Of a DNA stretch of 64,000 bases, positions 49,648 through 58,499 are shown piece by piece. The position numbers and the translations under genes are program-made. Numbering within the stretch: position 1 is the first letter of the stretch; each line of letters opens with the position of its first letter. The notes below the pieces were generated by a model. That model did not search any database and was not told where the DNA came from. It worked only from the letters and a program-made list of their open reading frames with translations. Source of the stretch: Leptolyngbya sp. FACHB-60 (GTDB lineage: Bacteria > Cyanobacteriota > Cyanobacteriia > Phormidesmidales > Phormidesmidaceae); contig NZ_JACJOX010000016.1 of NCBI RefSeq assembly GCF_014695775.1, positions 82,271-146,270 of the forward strand, written 5' to 3'.

Positions 49648-50064
49648 ATGGCATCTTTGATAGCTATGCCAGGGTTTTTGCTGGTTAGCATTGGGCTGGC
49701 GGCGCTGCTGGTTTATCTGCCCTTTTTTGTCGTAGGCTATGGGCGATTTGCGGTGGGCTATGACCAGGCCGCCCCTCGGGCCATGTTGTCCCAACTGCCA
49801 CCCTACGCGCAGCGGGCTACCTGGGCCCATGAAAATGCCTTTGAGTCGATGATTTTATTTGCCCCAGCGGCGCTAATGGCCTATGTTACCCAACAGCAGT
49901 CAGGGCTGGCGTTGGGAGCTGCGATCGCCTATCTGATCGCCCGCACCCTGTATCCGGTGGCGTATATTTTGAATGTGCCGATTGGGCGATCGCTGATGTT
50001 TGGCGTCGCCAACCTGAGCACCTTCACCCTCTATGTCTTGAGCTGTCGGTCGGCCTTGATGTAG
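49648..50064 (+). CDS. MAPEG-family membrane protein
   Basis: The 138-residue protein has four hydrophobic segments (about 6-31, 62-82, 86-104 and 108-134) with [20 protein letters not shown] and [15 protein letters not shown]. This is the bacterial MAPEG family (eicosanoid/glutathione metabolism-like membrane proteins). Its activity in cyanobacteria is not known. YajQ starts about 30 bases downstream on the same strand. Confidence 0.82.
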   Translation: MASLIAMPGFLLVSIGLAALLVYLPFFVVGYGRFAVGYDQAAPRAMLSQLPPYAQRATWAHENAFESMILFAPAALMAYVTQQQSGLALGAAIAYLIARTLYPVAYILNVPIGRSLMFGVANLSTFTLYVLSCRSALM

Positions 50065-50095
50065 TCTGTTGGTGCGCAGATACTCAACGGTACCC

Positions 50096-50587
50096 ATGGC
50101 TTCTAGCTTTTCCTTTGATATCGTCAGCGATTTCGACCGCCAGGAACTGGTCAACGCCCTCGACCAGACCCGGCGGGATGTAATTAGCCGTTACGACCTG
50201 AAAGACACCAAAACCACCATTGACCTGGCGGACAGCACCATTACCATCGAAACCGCCAGCGACATGACCCTGGATGCGGTCAAAGATTTGTTGTATCAGA
50301 AAGCAGCCAAGCGTAATCTTTCCCTCAAGATCTTTGAGTTCGGTGATGTGGAAGCGGCCAGCGGCACCCGCGTACGCCAGACCATCACCCTCAAAAAGGG
50401 CATCGAGCAGGAGATGGGTAAGCAAATTACCAAGCTGATCCGCGACAACCTCAAAAAGGTGACCGCCGCGATTCAAGGGGACGCGGTGCGGGTAACTGGC
50501 AAGTCTAAGGATGACCTACAACAGGCTATGCAGCTGGTGAAGCAGGAAGACTGGCCCGTGGCGGTGCAGTTTACCAACTATCGGTAG
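50096..50587 (+). CDS. yajQ: YajQ-family nucleotide-binding protein
   Basis: The 163-residue protein has the full YajQ fold: [46 protein letters not shown] and [22 protein letters not shown]. Members bind cyclic di-GMP or tRNA/GTP in proteobacteria; the ligand is untested in cyanobacteria. The ATG at 50096 gives the exact usual length; the longer frame from 50069 adds nine unrelated residues. Confidence 0.93.
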   Translation: MASSFSFDIVSDFDRQELVNALDQTRRDVISRYDLKDTKTTIDLADSTITIETASDMTLDAVKDLLYQKAAKRNLSLKIFEFGDVEAASGTRVRQTITLKKGIEQEMGKQITKLIRDNLKKVTAAIQGDAVRVTGKSKDDLQQAMQLVKQEDWPVAVQFTNYR

Positions 50588-50659
50588 GAACCATTGGTAG
50601 GGCGATCGCCCCTTCCTGCCAGGGCACTCTAGAGAATGCTGCCTTGGGAACCTTCTGCC

Positions 50660-51112
50660 ATGACCGCCGAACTTACCAAGACCGAACTGGGGACCCTGGG
50701 CGAAACCCTGGTGGCCAACTGGCTAACAACCCAAGGCTGGCGACAGTGCGATCGCCAGTGGCACTGCCGCTGGGGCGAGCTCGATCTGGTGATGGCCCAG
50801 GGAGCCGCTAACGCCAGCGGCCAGCTTGCCTTTGTCGAAGTCAAAACTCGCAGTCAGGGCAACTGGGATGCCTACGGCCTGATGGCGATTACCCGTAGCA
50901 AGCAGACCAAGCTATGGAAAGCCGCCCAGCTCTACTTGCTCAAACATCCCCAGTGGGACGAGGCCACATGCCGATTTGACGTAGCCCTAGTAGCTTGCCG
51001 GAGCGGTCAGCAACCACCAGCCAACCCCGCTAAACACCTGTCTGTGGATAATGCCCGCTATCTGGTGCTGCAAGACTATATCGAATATGCGTTTGATGGG
51101 CCTGATCGCTGA
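50660..51112 (+). CDS. yraN: YraN/UPF0102-family nuclease-like protein
   Basis: The 150-residue protein has LGTLGETLVANWLTTQGW, CRWGELDLVM and LAFVEVKTRSQG, the restriction-endonuclease-like (Holliday junction resolvase-like) UPF0102 core with E, D and ExK residues intact. The physiological role is unknown. ATG 50660 is preferred because it starts MTAELTKTELG; ATG 50636 would add eight residues. Confidence 0.88.
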   Translation: MTAELTKTELGTLGETLVANWLTTQGWRQCDRQWHCRWGELDLVMAQGAANASGQLAFVEVKTRSQGNWDAYGLMAITRSKQTKLWKAAQLYLLKHPQWDEATCRFDVALVACRSGQQPPANPAKHLSVDNARYLVLQDYIEYAFDGPDR

Positions 51113-51326
51113 GAACCTCGAGGTCAAACAACTGCGGCCTCAACAAAGGCAATTCTTAATTAAATAATAACGCCCTATTAGCAGCATTCGGGCATTCATA
51201 GTCTAAGCTGCTATATAGAGGTATAGTCGTTGTCCTGCCTCTATCCCTAGCGTCTGCATCCAGCCAGTGGGCTAGAGCAGGCTGCCTACCGTACTTCCCA
51301 GTTCGCTGTTTCTCTGGGAATGCCCT

Positions 51327-51896
51327 ATGACCAAGTTTGCAATTTATGTCTGCCCGACCGGAAGCCTAGCCGAGCAGATCAAGCGGTTCTTAGCCGAGCA
51401 TAGAGAGACAGCAGCACCCCTTCAGCAAGGCCCAGATGCTTGCTGCTTGCTAATTGAAGGCTTTGAAGAGCAATCTGGTGCGGCCCCAATCTATACCCGC
51501 AGCCTCGATCGCGCCTACAACCGGGGCCTAAAAGCGCGCCCGACTCCGGTGGTGACCCTACAGGGTCTAGTGGTCAAACCCGACTGGAGCGGTCTGGCGA
51601 TTACTTCTCCCTGGCTGAAGCAGGTGATGGTGAATTTTGCCTGCACCGTGAAGTCGCCCACTCGCAAAATGCCTCTCCGCATTCAAGATGAGCTGGGTCT
51701 GCCCTTGGCCTATGGCTCTAACCGCAAAGACAATAAGGCCATAGTCACCCAGGCGAAAGCAGCTATTGACTGGAAAACTCCCACTCAGTGGGAAATGCGG
51801 TTTTACCAGCAGTTAACCAATCAAAGCTGGAAGTGCCACAGTAGCTGGGATCTAGGTGAAAGCCAGCCTGCGGTTCTGGAAGCCTCGGTAAACTAG
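51327..51896 (+). CDS. Unrecognised cytoplasmic protein
   Basis: I do not recognise this 189-residue protein. It starts MTKFAIYVCPTGSLAEQIKRFL, has no signal peptide or membrane segment, and contains TYKSPTRK-like basic patches and Trp-rich endings (PTQWEMRFYQQL, SWKCHSSWDL). The layout (YVCPTGSLAEQI, RAYNRGL, LRIQDELGLPLAYG) recalls 2H-phosphoesterase-sized proteins, but the HxT motifs are absent. Codon use is like its neighbours and the RibD-C reductase gene follows on the same strand. Confidence 0.6.
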   Translation: MTKFAIYVCPTGSLAEQIKRFLAEHRETAAPLQQGPDACCLLIEGFEEQSGAAPIYTRSLDRAYNRGLKARPTPVVTLQGLVVKPDWSGLAITSPWLKQVMVNFACTVKSPTRKMPLRIQDELGLPLAYGSNRKDNKAIVTQAKAAIDWKTPTQWEMRFYQQLTNQSWKCHSSWDLGESQPAVLEASVN

Positions 51897-51920
51897 AGGT
51901 ACGCTGCACAGCCCTGACCC

Positions 51921-52643
51921 TTGGCGATCGCCCCCGACCCAACCCTGCCCCACATCACCCTGGTGCTGGCCATGAGCTTGGACGGCAAGATTGCCGATGC
52001 CCAGCGCAGTGCCGCCCGATTTTCCTCGGCGGCCGACCTGGCTCACCTGGAGGAAAAAGTGGCAGCAGCGGACGGGGTGCTGTTTGGGGGGGGAACCCTG
52101 CGGGCCTACGGCACTACCCTGAGCGTGCGCAACCCAGACCTGCTGGCCCAGCGGCGACAGCGGCACCAGTCTGGTCAACCCGTGCAAATTGTCTGGTCGC
52201 CCTCGGGCAACCTCGACCTCAAGTTTCGGTACTTTCAGCAGCCGGTCCCTAGAGGGCTAGTCACGACTGCCGCTGGGGCTCAGCGCTGGGCAGAAACGGG
52301 GCTGTTCGAGCACATTTGGACAGTGCCCGAAGCCAAAACCCAGCCCTGGGATTGGCCCTGGATCTTAGCCCAGTTGAAAGCGGCGGGTATTCACCACCTA
52401 GCCCTATTGGGCGGGGGCAGGCTGACGGCAGAGTTGCTGAGTCACTACTGCGTCCACGAGATATTTATAACGGTGTGCCCGCTGATCTTGGGTGGGGCCA
52501 CGGCCCCGACCCCGGTGGATGGCGCAGGTTTTTTGGTGGCGTTGGCTCCCCGATTGCAGTTGCTCTCCCATTGGGTGGTAGCAGGGGAGGTGTTTTTGCA
52601 CTATCGGGTCGGGGATTCGCCTTCAGAAGAAGGTAACTCGTAG
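51921..52643 (+). CDS. RibD C-terminal domain (DHFR-like) reductase
   Basis: The 240-residue protein matches the reductase half of RibD: ITLVLAMSLDGKIAD, VLFGGGTLRAYG, HLALLGGGRLTAELL and FITVCPLILGG. In riboflavin synthesis this domain reduces the pyrimidine intermediate with NADPH; the deaminase half is absent, so it may be a stand-alone reductase or an unrelated one. The frame is bounded by a stop two codons before TTG 51921, so it must start with TTG (or later), and no ATG precedes the first strand. Confidence 0.85.
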   Translation: MAIAPDPTLPHITLVLAMSLDGKIADAQRSAARFSSAADLAHLEEKVAAADGVLFGGGTLRAYGTTLSVRNPDLLAQRRQRHQSGQPVQIVWSPSGNLDLKFRYFQQPVPRGLVTTAAGAQRWAETGLFEHIWTVPEAKTQPWDWPWILAQLKAAGIHHLALLGGGRLTAELLSHYCVHEIFITVCPLILGGATAPTPVDGAGFLVALAPRLQLLSHWVVAGEVFLHYRVGDSPSEEGNS

Positions 52644-52784
52644 CCAAGCGATCGCTCTATGGTCTAAGGCATCCTTGTACTGGACAGTCGAAACTCCCAA
52701 ACCCAACCCAGCCTGCTTCTGCACCACACGATAAATTCCTTTACCCTGGAGAATAACCAATCCTCTCTTACTGACGAATCATCC

Positions 52785-53990
52785 ATGGGCTATCCCTCTG
52801 TGCCGTCGCTGACCGCTACCTGGCTGCGCTCCATTGATGAGGTTCCCGAGGCCGTGTGGGATGAACTGGCCCAGCCCCTCGTTACACCGTTTCTGGAGTG
52901 GAGCTGGCTGCACAACATGGAGCGATCGGGCAGCGTGGGGGCCAATGCGGGCTGGCTGCCCTGTCATCTAGCTCTCTGGCAGGGCACAACCCTGGTAGGA
53001 GCCGCTCCCATGTATCTAAAAGGCCACAGCCGAGGTGAATTTGTCTTTGACCATCAGTGGGCCGATCTGGCTGAGCGTCTGGGGGTAGAGTATTATCCCA
53101 AGCTGCTGGGCATGTCGCCTTTTACCCCAACGGAGGGCTATCGGTTTTTGATTGCTCCCGACGCCGACGAAGCAATCGTTACTCGGGCCATGGTAGAGGT
53201 GATTGATGGGTTTTGCGATCGCAACCAAATCTCCGGCTGCCACTTTCTCTACGTTGACCCCGAGTGGCGGGCCACCATGACCCAGCTGGGCTATTCGGAG
53301 TGGCTACACCACAGCTACGTGTGGCAAAACCATGGGTTCAAAGACTTTGACGACTACCTGGGCATGTTCAACGCCAACCAGCGGCGCAACATTAAGCGCG
53401 AGCGCAAGTCGATGGCAACGGCGGGCCTGCGTCTGGAGGCGATCGCCGACGATGCCATCAGCAATTCTCTGTGCGACCAGATGTACGACTTTTATGCTGA
53501 CACCTGCGACAAGTTTGGCTGGTGGGGCAGCAAGTACCTGAGCCGCAAATTCTTTCACCTGCTGCACCACGACTACCGCCACCGCATGGTGTTTTTTGCC
53601 GCCTATGGGGAAGACGACAGCAACCCGGTAGGCATGTCGTTTTGCCTGACCAAAGGCGCTCGCCTCTACGGCCGCTACTGGGGCTCAACCATGGAGATGA
53701 ATAACCTGCACTTCAACGCTTGTTACTACGCGCCGATCGAGTGGGCGATCGCCCAAGACATTACCCTGTTCGACCCCGGAGCTGGGGGCCGCCACAAAAA
53801 ACGGCGAGGCTTTCCGGCCCTGGGCAACTACAGCCTGCACCGGTTCTATGCGCCGCGCATGAAAACGCTGCTGACCCGCTACATCGCTGAGGTCAACGAG
53901 CTAGAGCAGCAGGAAATTGACGCCATCAACGCCGAGCTACCGCTCAAACTGCTGCCGGGAGGCAGCCCTGGCCCTGAAGCGCAGAGCTAA
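52785..53990 (+). CDS. COG3146/DUF482 GNAT-like acyltransferase
   Basis: The 401-residue protein resembles the COG3146 (peptidogalycan biosynthesis-like) family: TPFLEWSWLHNMERSG, FDHQWADLAER, FNANQRRNIKRERKSM and FDPGAGGRHKKRRGF. The C-terminal half is a GNAT fold like FemAB. Substrate is unknown; the family is sometimes linked to cell-envelope modification. It stands alone between the reductase and DUF4346 genes. Confidence 0.85.
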   Translation: MGYPSVPSLTATWLRSIDEVPEAVWDELAQPLVTPFLEWSWLHNMERSGSVGANAGWLPCHLALWQGTTLVGAAPMYLKGHSRGEFVFDHQWADLAERLGVEYYPKLLGMSPFTPTEGYRFLIAPDADEAIVTRAMVEVIDGFCDRNQISGCHFLYVDPEWRATMTQLGYSEWLHHSYVWQNHGFKDFDDYLGMFNANQRRNIKRERKSMATAGLRLEAIADDAISNSLCDQMYDFYADTCDKFGWWGSKYLSRKFFHLLHHDYRHRMVFFAAYGEDDSNPVGMSFCLTKGARLYGRYWGSTMEMNNLHFNACYYAPIEWAIAQDITLFDPGAGGRHKKRRGFPALGNYSLHRFYAPRMKTLLTRYIAEVNELEQQEIDAINAELPLKLLPGGSPGPEAQS

Positions 53991-54117
53991 ACTCATGCGG
54001 CCACAACGCAGCCGAGCTATAGCCTCGAAGGCTGACTTGCCTACTAGAGAACTGAGGCGGCAGCTCGGCACGCTACCATAGAGAGTCCTAACGTTGTAAT
54101 GCCAGGCCGCGATCGCG

Positions 54118-54540
54118 ATGGCCTCACCCACGATGACTCTACCCCCCAGCACCCAACCCATCGACAAAGCCCAGCGCCAGGCTCTCGATGACCAACTCTC
54201 GAAGCGCTACATTGAGCTAGACCCAGCGGGCTATTTTTTAATTTATTTAGACCTGGAGCAGGGGCTAATTTGCGCCAAGCACTTTGCCAACATCATTAAT
54301 GACAAAGGGTTAGCCTGTGACCCCGCTACCGGCAAACCCCTACCCGTGCGCGGCCCTGTAGAGCGTATACCCACTTGCACCTATAGCGGTCGCACAGCCA
54401 AAGAACTCTGTATTGCTATTTTTGAGGATCCAGCTCGTCTCTGCCCCATCACCTATCTCGATCATGCGGCTTATTTAGGGCGCGAATTTATGCGGGCCGA
54501 GGCAGCTCTCAGCGCTGGCGAATCCTATATTCAAGATTGA
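54118..54540 (+). CDS. DUF4346 domain protein
   Basis: The 140-residue protein has the DUF4346 pattern (IELDPAGYFLIYLDLEQG, ICAKHFANIINDKGLACDPA, YSGRTAKELCIAIFE and YLDHAAYLGREFMRAE). The family is widespread in cyanobacteria and archaeal-type tetrahydromethanopterin methyltransferase-like proteins, with no proven role. It probably starts at ATG 54118, with a second ATG at 54133 equally possible. Confidence 0.78.
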   Translation: MASPTMTLPPSTQPIDKAQRQALDDQLSKRYIELDPAGYFLIYLDLEQGLICAKHFANIINDKGLACDPATGKPLPVRGPVERIPTCTYSGRTAKELCIAIFEDPARLCPITYLDHAAYLGREFMRAEAALSAGESYIQD

Positions 54541-54615
54541 GTCTATGGGGCGAGGTCATCTATTGAAAGGCACTAGTTCTATGCCTGGATTGCCCTTGCC
54601 ATTCTCAGAATTTAG

Positions 54616-54987
54616 CTAATGAACTCTAGAGGCTAATAGCTGCTCTTCTAGCGCTGCGATGCGGTTGTACGCAGCTGTGAGCTGGGCCGTTAATCGCTGA
54701 ATTTGTACGTCTTGAGAAAAATTCGTTTCGGTGCTCTGGCGGTCTAGATCGAGATAGCTGCTGTCGAGCAAAATATCTTTGTGCTCGCACACGCTGTCCA
54801 ACATACTGGGGCTGTGGCGAGGGGCGTTGCCGTAGGCAAAGCGACTGATAGTCGGCTCACCAGGGGTAACCGAGCAGGACTGGGTCGAAATTAGGGCTGC
54901 AACCTGATCGTTGACCTGATCAATCATCTGATGCAGGGCGTCAATTTTATTTGTCAGAAGAGTGACCTGGGTTTGCATAGAATCCAT
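54616..54987 (-). CDS. Small coiled-coil protein of unknown function
   Basis: I do not recognise this 123-residue protein. Two predicted coiled coils (about 3-35, TQVTLLTNKIDALHQMIDQV; and 90-119, VQIQRLTAQLTAAYNRIAAL) flank a Ser/Pro-rich linker containing EHKDILLDSSYLDLD. It may form a homodimer or scaffold. It is convergent with the DUF4346 gene and the next gene upstream is the first DUF202 gene. Confidence 0.65.
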   Translation of the reverse strand: MDSMQTQVTLLTNKIDALHQMIDQVNDQVAALISTQSCSVTPGEPTISRFAYGNAPRHSPSMLDSVCEHKDILLDSSYLDLDRQSTETNFSQDVQIQRLTAQLTAAYNRIAALEEQLLASRVH

Positions 54988-55325
54988 GTGACGCCTGCTT
55001 TTTTAAATTTCTCTCCTCATCCTAGACTCAAGCTAATAAATCACATGGGGTCTCCTGAATCATTTAACCTTTATTCGCTAGGACTGCTGTGATATTTACA
55101 GCTGCTATAAGGCAGCTTAACTAAACTCAAAAGTAGCTAAGAAACGTCTGGCTTTGTAAACATATTTGCCGAGATTGTTACACCTTGCCCTTCAATGATT
55201 TAGCACCGTAGAGGGTTTCTATTTAGGAAAAAAATGCCTTTTTAACTGTCTCACGCTGCTTGGCGGCGATCTATCGTCGGCAGCCCGCTGGGTTTACGGT
55301 GTGCGTCCAGTGGTCGGCGTTACCT
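54988..55325. other. AT-richer intergenic region upstream of the coiled-coil gene
   Basis: About 340 bases with no supported gene. It is less GC-rich than its surroundings, with several A/T runs (55020-55240), consistent with a promoter region for the reverse-strand gene at 54616-54987. No defined -35/-10 pair or hairpin stands out. Confidence 0.45.
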
Positions 55326-55727
55326 TTAGGTCACCCAAGGACTGATTAAAATGCCGATGAAGGCGATCGCCCCTAGCCCAGCCAGAATGTAGGCCACCAC
55401 CAGAGCTGGAGACCGCCGCGATCGGTAAACTAGGTCGTTGCGTTGAATACGCTGGAGCTGGTAGTTATGGTCGAGGGCTGCGCCCAACAGTGCAAAAGTA
55501 CCCAAGGCCACGAAAGATAGGCCTAAAACACGGGTTAACCGCAGGGGGTTCACTGCGTCTCCCAACGTTTGGTGAATGGCCGCCACAATGCGCTCAATTC
55601 CGAAGCCGAAGCCAATTAGGGCCAGTGCCGTGCGAATCCAGGCCATTAGAGTGCGCTCTTCGGCGGCGCGATTGCGCTCTTTGGCCAGTTCTATTGCTGG
55701 GTTAGGCTCTGGGGTAGACACACTCAT
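55326..55727 (-). CDS. DUF202 membrane protein, copy 1
   Basis: The 133-residue protein has the DUF202/YidH signature ELAKERNRAAEERTLMAWIR then TALALIGFGFGIERI, followed by two more membrane helices (about 71-91 and 111-131). The family forms small three-helix inner-membrane proteins of unknown function. The ATG at 55727 (MSVSTPEPN) is preferred. It diverges from the second copy across about 215 bases. Confidence 0.85.
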   Translation of the reverse strand: MSVSTPEPNPAIELAKERNRAAEERTLMAWIRTALALIGFGFGIERIVAAIHQTLGDAVNPLRLTRVLGLSFVALGTFALLGAALDHNYQLQRIQRNDLVYRSRRSPALVVAYILAGLGAIAFIGILISPWVT

Positions 55728-55943
55728 GGCAGCACCAACCAGGGTAGACAAGCAAGCGGCTCAGCGGAACTATCCTACGCTCAGGTTGGCTCACTCTTGA
55801 GCACGAATCCATTTCTGGCGCTGCGTGGTTACTCTAACCTAGGGGTCAAATCAGCGGCAAGCATGGTTCTGACGTTTGCCTTGCCCATTTCAAACCGCCA
55901 ACCTTTCAACCCACAACCGATCGCGCCAACGGCAATTTCAGCT

Positions 55944-56342
55944 ATGAGTGATGCCCCATCTCCCCTGATGAACACCACCAACGAGCTAGCTCGGGAGCGC
56001 AACCGCGCCGCAGCCGAACGTACTCTCAACGCTTGGACTGGAATTTGCCTGGGCTTAATTGGGTTTGGAGTGGCGTTTGAGCAGATTGCCCGTGGCCTGC
56101 GGCGGCAGGCGGCATCGGTAGCTATCATAGCCAGCCCAAACCCTGCCTTGGTGGGCCTGGGGTTCGTAGGCCTGGGTCTGTTGCTGCTGGGGTTGGCGCT
56201 GGTTCAGCACTGGCTAACTCTCAGTGCCCTTGAGCAACAAAGCGACGTGCTGCTGTCGATTAAGACGCTGAATCGTTGGGCAGTGGTTGCTATTGTGCTG
56301 GTGGGAATCGCGGGGTTAGGAATAAGGCTATTGCTGCCCTAA
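55944..56342 (+). CDS. DUF202 membrane protein, copy 2
   Basis: The 132-residue protein has ELARERNRAAAERTLNAWTG then ICLGLIGFGVAFEQIARGL and two further hydrophobic segments. It is a diverged paralogue of the flanking copies, with Trp-Thr-Gly where the others have W-I-R or F-V-R. The ATG at 55944 (MSDAPSPLMN) is chosen; the open frame extends 49 codons upstream without similarity. It converges on the third copy with a seven-base gap. Confidence 0.85.
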   Translation: MSDAPSPLMNTTNELARERNRAAAERTLNAWTGICLGLIGFGVAFEQIARGLRRQAASVAIIASPNPALVGLGFVGLGLLLLGLALVQHWLTLSALEQQSDVLLSIKTLNRWAVVAIVLVGIAGLGIRLLLP

Positions 56343-56349
56343 GCCTTTC

Positions 56350-56742
56350 TTACCCCAGCAGGTCAAAGCCCAACCAGCCCAAAGCCAGAGCACCGGTCGC
56401 AAAAATTGCTAGCCCCATAGCTGCTGCCAAAGAGCGGCGGGGTCGGTATCGATAGTGGGGCGATCGCAGGCGTGCCCTTTCGGCCTGATAGTCGGCGATC
56501 GCAAACCCCAGGCTCAGCACTCCCAGACCGATATACACCAAGCTAAGACCATAGGCCCACCCATTGATATCGCGGGCGCCATAGTAGGCACCGAGCGCCG
56601 CCAAGATTTGCTCAAGCCCCAGACCGAGGCCAATCAGCGTGAGACTGTTGCGCACAAAGGACAGTAGGGAGCGATCGGCGGCTAGGCGGTTGCGATCGCG
56701 GGCGAGATCGTCCTGGGCCTGAGGTGGATAAAGGCTCGACAT
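56350..56742 (-). CDS. DUF202 membrane protein, copy 3
   Basis: The 130-residue protein has DLARDRNRLAADRSLLSFVR then NSLTLIGLGLGLEQILAAL and two C-terminal helices (about 61-80 and 103-125), with a basic loop RYRPRRS. It completes a cluster of three related genes in alternating orientation. Function is unknown. The LCP gene follows downstream on the same strand. Confidence 0.85.
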   Translation of the reverse strand: MSSLYPPQAQDDLARDRNRLAADRSLLSFVRNSLTLIGLGLGLEQILAALGAYYGARDINGWAYGLSLVYIGLGVLSLGFAIADYQAERARLRSPHYRYRPRRSLAAAMGLAIFATGALALGWLGFDLLG

Positions 56743-56785
56743 GGCAGGCCAAAGCTACTGAAGATGCAAGGCAATGTCCAAGCGA

Positions 56786-58222
56786 TTACTGCGGCTGGGT
56801 CTCTGACATTTGGGTTTCCTGCTCAACCCAGTCTTGCCCCACCCGAATTGTAATGTCGGAGCCAAGGTCACCCGTTGACTCAGACAGGGCCAGTCCTACC
56901 CCCAGCAGAGACTCGACTGTACGGGCACTGTCGACATCGCCGCGCTGAGCCACAACTTCGGTGCGGGCCATGGTGGTTGACAAGTCGTCGATAATGTAGA
57001 CATTGCTAAAGCCGTTCTCGCGCAGGTAGTTGGCTACCGAGGCGGCCTGATCGGGCTGACCAGAGGCATTCTGCACCGCAATAGACAGATCGGCCACGTA
57101 GTTGCTCTGGGAATTGTCGGCGTAGATGCTCACCCCTTCAGCCTGAAAAAAGTTTTGCATGACGGTGGCCGAGGCTTCCCAGTTAGGGAGCCAGTAGCTG
57201 GCGTTAAACTCGGCTGCGGTGCTAAACCGGCCGGGCAGCATCACCATTTGCAGCTGGTTAGACTCCATTTCGAGGCCAAAGTTGGCGATCGCCAGCATTT
57301 CCTCCAGGGTGAGGTTGGTGTCGACGTAGCGCTCTATCACCCGCAGCGCTTGGGGCAGCTTGGTCAGCACGGTGGGGTTGGTCAACCGCTCCCGCAGCGC
57401 TTTCAGCAGCATTTGCTGACGCTGCACTCGGCCAATGTCACCGCTGTCTTTGCGGTAGCGCGCAAACTGCTCAGCTTGGTCGCCGTTGAGGGTCTGCCAA
57501 CCGGGATACAGATCGATGTAGAGGCCCTGGGTGCGATCGGTGTACTCCATGCGGGTAGGCACGTTGACCTCAATGCCCCCCACTAGATCAACCATTTCAC
57601 GAAAGGCGGTGGTGTTGATGCGCACGTAGCGATCGATCTGAATGTTGGCCAGGTTGTAGCCCACGGTTTGAGCAACCAGTTCTGGGCCACCTAACACGTT
57701 GGCCTGGTTGATTTTGTCCATCCCAAAGCCCGGAATTTGCACTCGGGTATCGCGAGGAATGGACATGACGTTGAGGGTGCCGGCTTCGGCATCGACCCGC
57801 ACCAGCAGCAGCGTATCGGTTCGCCCCGCAAAAGTGTCTTCGGAGTTGGGTTGAGCATTGGGCACCTCATCAATGCCCATCACCAAAATATTGACCGGGC
57901 GCGTCACCTGGTAACGAAACCCCGCCTGCCACAGATCGCCAAAGTTGGCGGCACGATTGGTGTTGCCACCCATGAAGTCGGGCAAGGGCACCGTGAGGGC
58001 GATCGCAGCCCCCACCACAGCCGAAGCCGCCGCCGTTCCCACAAACAGGCTACCCCACAGCAGCGACTTGACCAGGCGGCGGGCCACTCCCGAGGCAGGG
58101 GCTAATTCATCAGCCGAGGAGGCAGGTTCAGTCGGCTGATTGTCTGAGGTGGCCTCATCGGCCTGTTCAGCGTCGGAAGATCGGCTTTCTGTAGAGTCGA
58201 CGTTCTGCAAAGGGGTTGTCAT
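56786..58222 (-). CDS. LCP-family glycopolymer ligase with LytR C-terminal domain
   Basis: The 478-residue protein has an acidic, Ser-rich N-terminus (1-50), one membrane helix (about 60-80), the LCP catalytic domain (NILVMGIDEV, GRTDTLLLVRVD, SIPRDTRVQIPGFGMDKINQ and DGxxxAxxxxRYRxxxxD-type QAEQFARYRKDSGD) and a LytR_C domain (about 370-470). LCP proteins attach polysaccharides to peptidoglycan from lipid carriers. ATG 58222 is preferred; the frame extends upstream to 58318. The downstream manC gene on the opposite strand supplies a sugar donor for glycans. Confidence 0.9.
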   Translation of the reverse strand: MTTPLQNVDSTESRSSDAEQADEATSDNQPTEPASSADELAPASGVARRLVKSLLWGSLFVGTAAASAVVGAAIALTVPLPDFMGGNTNRAANFGDLWQAGFRYQVTRPVNILVMGIDEVPNAQPNSEDTFAGRTDTLLLVRVDAEAGTLNVMSIPRDTRVQIPGFGMDKINQANVLGGPELVAQTVGYNLANIQIDRYVRINTTAFREMVDLVGGIEVNVPTRMEYTDRTQGLYIDLYPGWQTLNGDQAEQFARYRKDSGDIGRVQRQQMLLKALRERLTNPTVLTKLPQALRVIERYVDTNLTLEEMLAIANFGLEMESNQLQMVMLPGRFSTAAEFNASYWLPNWEASATVMQNFFQAEGVSIYADNSQSNYVADLSIAVQNASGQPDQAASVANYLRENGFSNVYIIDDLSTTMARTEVVAQRGDVDSARTVESLLGVGLALSESTGDLGSDITIRVGQDWVEQETQMSETQPQ

Positions 58223-58499
58223 GGATACCTGCTTAACTTGCTGCGACGCCCTACCACCATAGCCCCTGCCACGACTGTCTAATGTAGCCTCAGCATGGGT
58301 TTTAGACTCAAATTTCACCGCTCATAGGCAGGATCGGGGACACCCCCCAACAACCCATTAAAACTTCGCACCAGGTTAATGTGTTAATCAATATTAAGCG
58401 AATTTCGCCCTGAAGTCCCTTTCTAAAGGGTAGGATTGAGCCACTTTTATAGGTGACCGTGAGGCCACCGTTATGACTTAAAACCCAAGGGAAACTTCT
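58223..58499. other. Divergent intergenic region, LCP / manC
   Basis: About 280 bases hold both promoters. TTAATGTGTTAATCAATATTAA near 58376-58397 is AT-rich with repeated TTAAT and could be a promoter or regulator site. No gene is supported. Confidence 0.4.
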
